From an uncultured Rhodospirillales bacterium (GTDB taxonomy: Bacteria > Pseudomonadota > Alphaproteobacteria > Acetobacterales > Acetobacteraceae), in NCBI GenBank assembly GCA_903843125.1, contig CAIMOR010000140.1, positions 1-58,950 of the forward strand: a stretch of DNA of 58,950 bases. The letters are read 5' to 3'. A program made the position numbers and the translations under genes. The notes beneath the pieces are model-generated. The model saw nothing but the letters and a program-made list of their open reading frames with translations. It was not told where the DNA came from and ran no database searches. Shown here one piece after another: positions 7,873 through 15,099 of the stretch; the stretch's first letter is position 1; every line of letters begins with the position of its first letter.

Positions 7873-9071
7873 CAGCGAACGGCCTCCAGCACATGCACCA
7901 GGGCGGCGTTGTAGTTGCCGAGTTCGGCGCTGGTGACGCCGAGCCGGGCGTTGGGCACCTGGCGGGCGCCTGCGCGGCCGCGCAGCTGCTCGGCGCATTC
8001 GAACAGGCTGTAGAACGGCGTGACGTAGGCGGGGTGGCCGCGCGATTGCAGGCCGCCCGAAGTGCAGATGGGAATGCGGCCGCCGAGGCTGGTTTCGCCG
8101 GCCGCCGCGGCGCGGGCGCCCTGGCCACGCGGCAGCAGGCCCAGCGCCTCGCTGGCCAGCACCTCGACGATGGTGCAGGGGGCGTAGAGCTCGGCGAAGT
8201 CCATGTCGGCGGGGCCGACGCCGGCGGCCTCGTAGGCGGTGCGCCCGGCGGTTTCGGCCGAGATCAGCCGGATCATGTCGTTCGGCACTTCGCTGATCTG
8301 GTGGGCGCCCTCGTGGAAGAAGCCGCGGCTGCGGACCCGCACGTAGGGGCGGCCGAGGCCGCGGGCGACGTCCTCCTCGGCCAGCACCAGCACCACGGCG
8401 CCGTCGCCGCGCGGTGGCACCTCGAACAGGCCGAGCGGCTCGACGATCATCGGCTGGGCGAGGACGTCTTCGAGCGTGATGGGCTTGCGGAATTGCGCGA
8501 TGGGGTTCAGCGCGGCGTGGGCGCGGTTCTTCACCGCGACGCTGGCGAGTTCGGCGCGGGAGGACGCGTGTTCGTGGATGTAACGGGCGGCATCCATGGC
8601 GTACCAGGCGATGGGCGTGATGCCGAAGGGCACCTGGAAATCCACGTCGCCGGTGGCGCGCATGCTGCTCATCATGTGTTCGGCGGCGGAGGTGGCGCTT
8701 TCGAAGTTGACGCCGAGCGCCAGGGCGACGCGGGCGCGGCCGAGCAGAATGTCGTTGGCGGCCTGTTCGAAGGCGAGGCCCGCGGTCATGCCGTTGCCCA
8801 GCACCTCCGCCACCGTTCCGGTGCAGGGCAGGCGCAGGTAGTGCGCCATGAAGGTCGCGAAGTACTTCTGCAGCGTGTAGGGCCGGCATTGCGAGAAGGC
8901 CATGGCGCCGATGTCGCCGCGCTCCACGCCGGCATCGGCGACGGCATCCAGCACCAGCCCGGCGAGCAGCTCATGCTCCAGCACCTGCTCGGGGGCGTCG
9001 GCGGGCTTCTGCCACTTGCCGACGGGCAAGGCTGCCGCGCCGATGATGCAGACCGTTCTGGTCATGGCCAT
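7872..9071 (-). CDS. Thiolase-superfamily (SCP-x/Ltp2-like) protein, probable acyl-CoA aldolase
   Basis: 399 residues from the ATG at 9071, with GGGAG 5 nt upstream. The thiolase fold is clear (VALALGVNFESATSAAEH; TSGGLQSRGHPAYVTPFY, with the conserved His at residue 346). The usual nucleophilic cysteine motif is replaced by GNGMTAG, with Met95 at the expected Cys position, and no second catalytic cysteine is seen near the C-terminus. Such cysteine-free proteins paired with DUF35 partners include Ltp2, which cleaves beta-hydroxyacyl-CoA by retro-aldol chemistry. First gene of a leftward operon that diverges from the synthetase-MaoC-dehydrogenase operon. Confidence 0.88.
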   Translation of the reverse strand: MAMTRTVCIIGAAALPVGKWQKPADAPEQVLEHELLAGLVLDAVADAGVERGDIGAMAFSQCRPYTLQKYFATFMAHYLRLPCTGTVAEVLGNGMTAGLAFEQAANDILLGRARVALALGVNFESATSAAEHMMSSMRATGDVDFQVPFGITPIAWYAMDAARYIHEHASSRAELASVAVKNRAHAALNPIAQFRKPITLEDVLAQPMIVEPLGLFEVPPRGDGAVVLVLAEEDVARGLGRPYVRVRSRGFFHEGAHQISEVPNDMIRLISAETAGRTAYEAAGVGPADMDFAELYAPCTIVEVLASEALGLLPRGQGARAAAAGETSLGGRIPICTSGGLQSRGHPAYVTPFYSLFECAEQLRGRAGARQVPNARLGVTSAELGNYNAALVHVLEAVR

Positions 9072-9098
9072 TCGTCTCCCTGCCACCTCGATGGCGGG

Positions 9099-9127
9099 TT
9101 GACGATCCCGCGCCGCGATGCTGTTGT
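9099..9127 (+). promoter_or_regulatory. Candidate sigma70 promoter for the rightward synthetase operon
   Basis: TTGACG (9099-9104), a 17-nt spacer, then TGTTGT (9122-9127). The palindrome at 9129-9143 would cover the transcription start. The -10 box is weak, so this is tentative. Confidence 0.35.
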
Positions 9128-9130
9128 CAA
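9102..9130 (-). promoter_or_regulatory. Candidate sigma70 promoter for the leftward thiolase operon
   Basis: On the minus strand: TTGACA (9125-9130 complement), a 17-nt spacer, then GATCGT (9102-9107 complement). The -35 box abuts the palindrome at 9129-9143. Predicted transcription enters the thiolase gene starting at 9071. Confidence 0.4.
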
Positions 9131-9143
9131 TGGACCGTCCAAT
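9129..9143. promoter_or_regulatory. Candidate GntR operator, copy 2
   Basis: AATGGAC-C-GTCCAAT: the inner TGGAC-C-GTCCA is perfectly symmetrical and 6 of 7 arm positions match overall. It sits in the divergent gap between the thiolase and synthetase operons and overlaps both candidate promoters. It matches the element at 794-808 beside the GntR gene at all but two positions. Confidence 0.6.
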
Positions 9144-9188
9144 AGACCCGCGGCACAAGCCCGGGCCCCAAGGTGAGGAAAGCTCCGC

Positions 9189-11339
9189 ATGGCCGGCAGG
9201 AAGGTCTATCGCGCCGCGGAGCTGCGCCGGCTGGTCGACCCGCGCAGCATCGCGGTGGTCGGCGCGTCGGAAACGCCGGGCGCCTTCGGCCAGCGTACCC
9301 TGGCCAACCTGGCGAGGTTTCAGGGCAGGGTGTTCGGGGTGAACCCGAAATACCGGGAGGTCGGCGGGGTTCCGTGCGTGCCGTCGCTGGCGGACCTGCC
9401 GGAGGCACCGGACTGCGTGGTGCTCTGCGTCGCCGGCGCGCTGGTGGAGGCCTCGCTGCAAGCGGCGATCGATGTTGGGGCTGGCGGCGTCATCGTCTAT
9501 GCCTCCGGCTTCGCCGAGACCGGGCGCGCCGAGGCCATGGCGGCGCAGGAACACCTGGCCGCCATGGCGCAGCGCGGCGGGGTGCGGCTGGTGGGGCCGA
9601 ACTGCGTCGGGCTGACCAATGTCGGCAGTGGCGCGGCGATGAACTTCATGCCGGATTGCGGCGCGATGATCGATGGCCGGCTCGGCCGCGTCGGCATCGT
9701 CTCGCAGTCCGGCGCGCTGGGCTACACGGTGCTGCAGGGCATGATGCGGGGCGTCGGCGTCAGCCACTACCTGGCGGCGGGCAATGCTGCGGATGTCGAT
9801 GTCGCCGACTTCGTCGCGGGGTTGGCCGAGGATGATGCGGTCGGCGCGATCGTCTGCCTGTTCGAGGGTGTGCGGGATGGCCAGCGGCTGCTGGAGGCCG
9901 GGCGGATTGCGCAGGCCGCGGGCAAGCCGCTGGTGGTCTACAAGGCCGGCAACACCGAGGCTTCGGGCAAGGCAGCGCTGTCGCATACCGGCACGCTGGT
10001 CGGCTCCGTCGCGGCGTATCGCGCGGCCTTCGAGGAGGTCGGTGCGATCCAGACCGACAACCTGGAGGACGTGCTGGAACTGGCGAGCTTCATGGCCAAG
10101 GCGCGGCCGCCGCGGCGGGGCAGGGGCATCGGCATCATGGCGACGTCGGGCGGTGCGGGGGTGATCTGCGCCGACAAGGCCGAGCAGCACGGCCTGGCGC
10201 TGCCGCCGCTGGCGCCGCAGACCCGCGCGGCGCTGGAGCAGGTGGTGCCGGATTTCGGGTCGGTCAACAACCCGGCGGATACCACGGCGGAAGTGCTGAA
10301 GACCGCGAGCACCTTCGTGCATTGCCTCGACGCCTTCGCCAATGACCCCGGCTACAGCGCGGTGGTGGTGCCGCTGGTCTTCGCGCATCCCGGTGCCACT
10401 GGCACGCGGGCGCCGGTGCTGTGCGAGGTGGCGGCGCGGAGCGAGGCCGAGATCGTCGCGGTATGGATGAACGAGTGGCTGGAAGGTCCGGGCAGCCGCG
10501 TGCTGGATGCCGACCCGCGGGTGATGCTGTTCCGTTCGCCGGAGCGCTGCCACCGGGCGCTGGCCGCCTGGTTCGACTGGCACGCGCGGCGCGGGGAGGT
10601 GACGGCGCCGGCGGCGCGGCTTTCGCCAGCGGGTGCGGCGGTGGCGGCGCGGGCGGTGCTGGCGGGGGCCGCCGGACGCGCGCTGGGCGAGCAGGACAGC
10701 AAGCGGCTGCTGGCGGCCTACGGCATCGCGGTGCCGGCCGAGGCGGTGGTGCGGACGCCGGATGAAGCGGCGGTGGCAGCGGCGCGGATCGGCTTTCCCG
10801 TGGTGGTCAAGGTCGCCTCGGCCGAAATCCTGCACAAGACCGAGGTGGAGGGCATTCGCTTGAACCTGGCCGACGGCGATGCGGTGCATGCGGCGGCCAC
10901 GGCGGTGCTGGCGGCGGCGCGGCGGCATCGGCCGCAGGCGCGGATCGATGGCGTTTCGGTGCAGGCGATGGCGCCGCCGGGTGTGGAACTGGTGCTGGGG
11001 CTGCAGCTGGACCGGCAGTTCGGGCCGCTGGTGGTGGTCGGCTCCGGCGGCGTGCTGGTGGAGTTGCTGCAGGACGTGGCGACGGGACTGGCGCCGCTGA
11101 CGCCGGCGCGGGCACAGGCCATGCTGCGCGGGTTGCGCGGGCACAAGCTGCTGGCTGGCTTCCGTGGCCAGGCGCCGCGTGACGAGGCGGCGGCGGTGGA
11201 GGCCGTCGTCCGGTTTTCCGAGTTGGCGGCCGACCTGGCCGACGTGATCGAGGAGGCGGACGTGAATCCACTGATCGTCGGTGCCAGCGGTGCGGTCGCG
11301 GCCGATGCATTGTTCGTGCTCAAGGAGGCCACGCCATGA
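9189..11339 (+). CDS. NDP-forming acyl-CoA synthetase (ACD family, fused subunits)
   Basis: 716 residues. The N-terminal CoA-binding Rossmann domain begins LVDPRSIAVVGASETPGAFG. Succinyl-CoA-synthetase-like domains follow, with the phosphohistidine loop ALSHTGTLVGS (His266). The C-terminal ATP-grasp part starts near residue 490 (LLAAYGIAVPAEAVV; FPVVVKVASAEILHKTEVEGI) and ends EEADVNPLIVG. These enzymes interconvert acyl-CoA plus ADP and Pi with free acid plus CoA and ATP, and can also activate acids. It is the first gene of a rightward operon whose next gene (MaoC) overlaps it by 4 nt. An AMP-forming ligase is in the opposite operon, so the locus has two acyl-CoA-forming enzymes. Substrate unknown. 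Confidence 0.93.
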   Translation: MAGRKVYRAAELRRLVDPRSIAVVGASETPGAFGQRTLANLARFQGRVFGVNPKYREVGGVPCVPSLADLPEAPDCVVLCVAGALVEASLQAAIDVGAGGVIVYASGFAETGRAEAMAAQEHLAAMAQRGGVRLVGPNCVGLTNVGSGAAMNFMPDCGAMIDGRLGRVGIVSQSGALGYTVLQGMMRGVGVSHYLAAGNAADVDVADFVAGLAEDDAVGAIVCLFEGVRDGQRLLEAGRIAQAAGKPLVVYKAGNTEASGKAALSHTGTLVGSVAAYRAAFEEVGAIQTDNLEDVLELASFMAKARPPRRGRGIGIMATSGGAGVICADKAEQHGLALPPLAPQTRAALEQVVPDFGSVNNPADTTAEVLKTASTFVHCLDAFANDPGYSAVVVPLVFAHPGATGTRAPVLCEVAARSEAEIVAVWMNEWLEGPGSRVLDADPRVMLFRSPERCHRALAAWFDWHARRGEVTAPAARLSPAGAAVAARAVLAGAAGRALGEQDSKRLLAAYGIAVPAEAVVRTPDEAAVAAARIGFPVVVKVASAEILHKTEVEGIRLNLADGDAVHAAATAVLAAARRHRPQARIDGVSVQAMAPPGVELVLGLQLDRQFGPLVVVGSGGVLVELLQDVATGLAPLTPARAQAMLRGLRGHKLLAGFRGQAPRDEAAAVEAVVRFSELAADLADVIEEADVNPLIVGASGAVAADALFVLKEATP

Positions 11340-11809
11340 TCCGCGGCAGATGTGTCGAGGACTTCGTCGAGGGGCAGGTGGATATCAGCCGCGCCCGCAC
11401 CGTCACCGAAACCGACGTGGTGCAGTACACCTGGGTTTCCGGCGACACCAACCCGATGCACACCGACGCGGTGCATGCGGCGAAGTCGCCGCTGGGGCAG
11501 CGGATCGCCCATGGCACGCTGGGCATGAGCATCGCCACCGGGCTGAGCGCCAGCCTCGGCTACATGGACGGCACCGCGATAGCGGCGCTGGGCGTGGACG
11601 AATGGCGCTTCCTGAAGCCGATCTTCATCGACGACACGATTCACCTGCGGGCCACCATCGTCAGTGCGCGGGCGACCAGCAAGCCCGACCGCGGGGTGGT
11701 GGTGCGGCGGATGGAACTGCTGAACCAGCATGGCGACGTGGTGCAGACCGGGCTGATGACGACGATGGTGCTGACCCGCTCCGGCGCCGCCGCCCTGGAG
11801 GCGACGTGA
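11336..11809 (+). CDS. MaoC-like (R)-enoyl-CoA hydratase
   Basis: 157 residues, single hot-dog domain. The hydratase-2 motif is clear in YTWVSGDTNPMHTDAVHAA, with the catalytic Asp37/His42 pair, and the following RIAHGTLGMSIATGL is typical of MaoC dehydratases. It adds water across a trans-2-enoyl-CoA. It overlaps the synthetase stop by 4 nt, and its own stop overlaps the dehydrogenase start, so all three are translationally coupled. Together with the dehydrogenase downstream it would yield the beta-hydroxyacyl-CoA substrate expected for the Ltp2-like aldolase encoded divergently. Confidence 0.93.
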   Translation: MIRGRCVEDFVEGQVDISRARTVTETDVVQYTWVSGDTNPMHTDAVHAAKSPLGQRIAHGTLGMSIATGLSASLGYMDGTAIAALGVDEWRFLKPIFIDDTIHLRATIVSARATSKPDRGVVVRRMELLNQHGDVVQTGLMTTMVLTRSGAAALEAT

Positions 11810-12966
11810 TGAGTGGCCTGATGAACCTGCACGGGCTGACCGCCGAACAGCGGATGATGCGCGAGAGCGTGCTGGGCATCTGCGCCAAGCATGCGCCGTG
11901 GGACGCGATACGGCGGATGGACGAGGCACGGGAGTTTCCGCACGCTGCCTATGACGCGCTGGCCGAGGCCGGCTATCTCGGGCTGTTCTACCCGGAGGAA
12001 TATGGCGGCATGGCCGGCAGCCATACCGACCTGGCGGTGCTGCTTGAGACGCTGGGTTACTACTACACCGGCATCGCCCAGGGCGTGACCACCAGCATGA
12101 TCTACGCCGGCATGCATGTGGTGAAGTTCGCGCCCGATGCGTTGAAGGCCGAGATCGTGCCGCAGGTTGCCGCCGGCAAGGTCAAGTTGGCGCTGGCGAT
12201 GAGCGAGCCGGGGACGGGTTCCGACGTCGCGGGCATCCGCACCACCGCGCGGCGCGACGGCGACGACTACGTCATCAACGGCAACAAGGTATGGATCACC
12301 TGCGCGCATGTCGCCGACTACCTGGTGGTGATCTGCCGGACCGACCCCAGCGCGCCGCGGCACCACGGCATGAGCCCGATCCTGGTGCCGACCAATGCGC
12401 CGGGGTTGCGCATCCGCCCCTTGCAGATGCTGGGGCGGCGGACCACGCATGCGAACGAGATATTCCTGGAGGATGTGCGGGTGCCCGTCGGCAACCTGAT
12501 CGGCCAGGAGGGCGGCGCGTGGAAGAACATCATGACGTGCCTGGGTGTTGAACGGCTGGCGCTGGCGGCGATTTCGGCCGGGCATTGCTTCAAGATCACC
12601 GAATACGCGCGCGACTACGCGAAGCAGCGCATCCAGTTCGGCCAGCCGATCTCGGACTACCAGGTGATCCAGCACAAGCTGGTGGACATGCACATCATGG
12701 CGGAGACGGCGCGGCAGGCGGTGTACCGCGTGGCGGCGCTGCTGGATGCCGGCGAGGCGGCGGTGGAGGAAACCTCGATGGCGAAGATCATCGCCACCGA
12801 GAACAACTTCAAGTGCGCCGACATGGGGCTGCAGATCCTCGGCGGCGCCGGCTACTCCATGGAATACGACATGCAGATGTTCTTCCGCGACAGCCGCGTC
12901 GGGCCGATCGGCGGCGGCAGCAACGAGATCCAGCGCAACGTGCTGGCGAAGCGGATGGGGCTGTAG
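11809..12966 (+). CDS. Acyl-CoA dehydrogenase
   Basis: 385 residues from the ATG at 11809. FAD/acyl-CoA signature LALAMSEPGTGSDVAGI, substrate-loop GNKVWITCAHVADY, and the C-terminal FAD-contact ILGGAGYSMEYDMQMFFRD with GGGSNEIQRN. The usual base Glu of the MCAD type (EGT before xxIQR) is a Gly here. Glu248 in LGVERLALAA lies at the helix-G position used as base by isovaleryl-CoA and long-chain dehydrogenases. It oxidises acyl-CoA to 2-enoyl-CoA with electrons passed to ETF. It fits between activation and MaoC hydration in the same operon. Confidence 0.95.
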   Translation: MSGLMNLHGLTAEQRMMRESVLGICAKHAPWDAIRRMDEAREFPHAAYDALAEAGYLGLFYPEEYGGMAGSHTDLAVLLETLGYYYTGIAQGVTTSMIYAGMHVVKFAPDALKAEIVPQVAAGKVKLALAMSEPGTGSDVAGIRTTARRDGDDYVINGNKVWITCAHVADYLVVICRTDPSAPRHHGMSPILVPTNAPGLRIRPLQMLGRRTTHANEIFLEDVRVPVGNLIGQEGGAWKNIMTCLGVERLALAAISAGHCFKITEYARDYAKQRIQFGQPISDYQVIQHKLVDMHIMAETARQAVYRVAALLDAGEAAVEETSMAKIIATENNFKCADMGLQILGGAGYSMEYDMQMFFRDSRVGPIGGGSNEIQRNVLAKRMGL

Positions 12967-13034
12967 CGGCGCGGCGGATTGCTTCGGGCGCCTGTCTGGC
13001 CCAGGCTGGGCGGCATTGGCGCGGGGAGGCGGCG

Positions 13035-13979
13035 TTGCGCAGACGGACCATCCTGGGCGTGCTGGCGCTGCCGGGCGCGGCATCGGCGCAGGCGCGGCAA
13101 CTGCACATCGTGAACCCTTTCCCGCCGGGCTCGCCGGTGGACCTGGTGGCCCGCCTGGCCGGCGACAAGCTGGAGGCCGCCTTCGGTCAGCCGGTGGTGG
13201 TGGAGAGCCGCAGTGGGGCGGGCGGCACCATCGGCGCCGGCTTCGTCGCCCGCGCCGCGGCGGATGGCAGCACGCTGCTTTGCACCACGGCCTCCCTGCT
13301 CACCGCGGCGCTGATCCAGCGCGACCTGCCGTACCAGCCATTGCGGGACCTGGTGCCGATTTGGGGCGTGCAGGCCGGCGGGCTGGCGGTGGTGGTGAAC
13401 CCCGCGGTGCCGGCCCGCACGCTGGCGGAGTTCACCGCGCTGGCCCGGGCGCAGCCGGGCCGACTCAGCTTCGCCTCCTCCGGCCATGGCTCGGTGCAGC
13501 ATTTCGGCGGTGCGCTGTACCAGGCACGCGCCGGGGTGCAACTGACGCATGTGCCGTATCGCGGCGGGGCACCGGCGGCGACCGACCTGATCGCCGGGCA
13601 TGTCGATGCGATGTTCGACGCGTTCTCCAACCAGTGGGCCAATATCCAGGCCGGCCGGGTGCGGGTGCTGGCACTGCTGCGCGACCGGCGGCTGGGCCTG
13701 GCGCCGGACATCCCCACCGCCGCCGAGGCCGGGTTGCCGGGTGCGGTGATGCCGAGTTGGATCGGGCTGTTCGCACCCGCGGCGACGGCCGCTGCGGCAC
13801 TGGAGCGGATCGAGCACGTGCTGCGGCAGGCCATGGCGCAGCCGGATGCGGCGGACAAGCTGCTCAGGGCGGGGCAGGAGCCGGATTTCATCGCCGGTGC
13901 CGCGTTCAGGCAGCGCATCGTCGAGGATGCCGGGATATTCGCGCGGATCGCCCGCGAAGCGGGCATAGGGCCGGAGTGA
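13035..13979 (+). CDS. Bug/TctC-family periplasmic solute-binding protein (TTG start)
   Basis: 314 residues from a TTG codon at 13035, chosen because a strong GGGGAGG lies 5 nt upstream and translation then begins RRRTILGVLALPGAASAQA, a signal peptide. Bug motifs: LHIVNPFPPGSPVDLVARL, VVVESRSGAGGTIGAGF, HVPYRGGAPAATDLIAGHV. The reading frame stays open much further upstream, but that part is antisense-like sequence over the dehydrogenase. It is fourth in the rightward operon, 68 nt after the dehydrogenase and 4 nt before the enolase-superfamily gene, and may bind the substrate of that enzyme. No membrane partners are nearby. Confidence 0.9.
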   Translation: MRRRTILGVLALPGAASAQARQLHIVNPFPPGSPVDLVARLAGDKLEAAFGQPVVVESRSGAGGTIGAGFVARAAADGSTLLCTTASLLTAALIQRDLPYQPLRDLVPIWGVQAGGLAVVVNPAVPARTLAEFTALARAQPGRLSFASSGHGSVQHFGGALYQARAGVQLTHVPYRGGAPAATDLIAGHVDAMFDAFSNQWANIQAGRVRVLALLRDRRLGLAPDIPTAAEAGLPGAVMPSWIGLFAPAATAAAALERIEHVLRQAMAQPDAADKLLRAGQEPDFIAGAAFRQRIVEDAGIFARIAREAGIGPE

Positions 13980-13983
13980 CGCC

Positions 13984-15096
13984 GTGAAGATTGAACGCAT
14001 CGAAACCACCGCGATCAGCGTGACGCTGCCGCGCGACTTCCGCGGCAGCGTCTACAGCGTGCCGCAGAAGAACTGCATCCTGACCCGCATCTTCACCTCG
14101 GATGGCGTGGTCGGCGAATGCGTCAATGGCGAGGGCGCCGGCGATATCCAGCTGCAGCAATGCCGGATCATCCAGCAGGAGCTGGCGCCGATGCTGCTGG
14201 GCCAGGACCCGACGCGGATCGAGGCGCTGTGGCCGCTGATGTGGCGGGCAACCTCGCGCGGGGGGCGGGACCCGCGGGCGGCGGTGCGGGCGGTGGCGTG
14301 CCTGGACAGCGCGCTGTGGGACGTTCTGGGCAAGGTGGCGGGCCTGCCGCTGTGGCGGCTATGGGGCGGCGCGCACGAGGCCTTGCCGGTGATCTGCATC
14401 GGCGGGCAATACCAGGAGGGTGCCGGGCCCGAGGTCTATGCCGAAGAGATGGCGGCGTTGCAGGCCGAGGGCATGGCCGGGTGCAAGTTCAAGGTGGGCG
14501 GTGCCACGCCGGAGCACGACGCCGCCCGTACCCGCGCGGCGCGCGAAGCGGCGGGCGAGGACTTCATCCTGTGCCCGGATGCGAACCGGGCCTGGCGCCG
14601 CAGCGAGGCGCTGGACTACGCGCGCCGGGCCGCGCCGCTGGGGCTGCGCTGGTTCGAGGAGCCGGTGCTTTGGGCCAATGACCGGCGCGACATGGCGCTG
14701 CTGCGCGGGCTGACCGGGATTCCGATCTGCGCCGGGCAGAGCGAGAGCACCGCGGAGGATTGCCGCGACCTGATCGTGGATGGCGCGGTCGACGTGTGCA
14801 ACCTGGATGCCAGCTGGGGCGGCGGCCCCACCGCCTGGCTGCGGGTGGCGAAGCTGGCGGCCTGCTTCGGCGTGGAGATGGCGCATCATGGCGAGCCGAT
14901 CCTGGGCGCGCAGCTGCTCGGCGCGGTGGCGAATGCAACCTATGTCGAGGTGCATCACCGGGAACGCGACCCGGCCTTCTGGCGCATGGCCGAGGGCCGC
15001 GGCGACATCCGCGACGGGTTGTACCACCTGCCGGCGGGGCCGGGCTTCGGCCTCAGCTACGACCAGGGCTTCGTCGACCACTACAAGGTGGGCTGA
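13984..15096 (+). CDS. Mandelate racemase/muconate lactonizing enzyme family protein (acid-sugar dehydratase-like)
   Basis: 370 residues from a GTG codon. The enolase-superfamily capping domain comes first, then the barrel: Lys168/Lys170 in CKFKVGG (KxK motif), metal ligands Asp199 in CPDANRAW and Glu225 in FEEPV. The third ligand region reads AGQSES instead of the common GEx, so Glu254 or Gln252 would have to serve. His in MAHHGEP is the candidate acid/base on the other face. Members abstract the alpha proton of a carboxylate to racemise, dehydrate or cycloisomerise. It is placed after a Bug receptor and 3 nt before a PLP enzyme gene. The exact reaction is not predictable. Confidence 0.9.
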   Translation: MKIERIETTAISVTLPRDFRGSVYSVPQKNCILTRIFTSDGVVGECVNGEGAGDIQLQQCRIIQQELAPMLLGQDPTRIEALWPLMWRATSRGGRDPRAAVRAVACLDSALWDVLGKVAGLPLWRLWGGAHEALPVICIGGQYQEGAGPEVYAEEMAALQAEGMAGCKFKVGGATPEHDAARTRAAREAAGEDFILCPDANRAWRRSEALDYARRAAPLGLRWFEEPVLWANDRRDMALLRGLTGIPICAGQSESTAEDCRDLIVDGAVDVCNLDASWGGGPTAWLRVAKLAACFGVEMAHHGEPILGAQLLGAVANATYVEVHHRERDPAFWRMAEGRGDIRDGLYHLPAGPGFGLSYDQGFVDHYKVG

Positions 15097-15099
15097 ACG

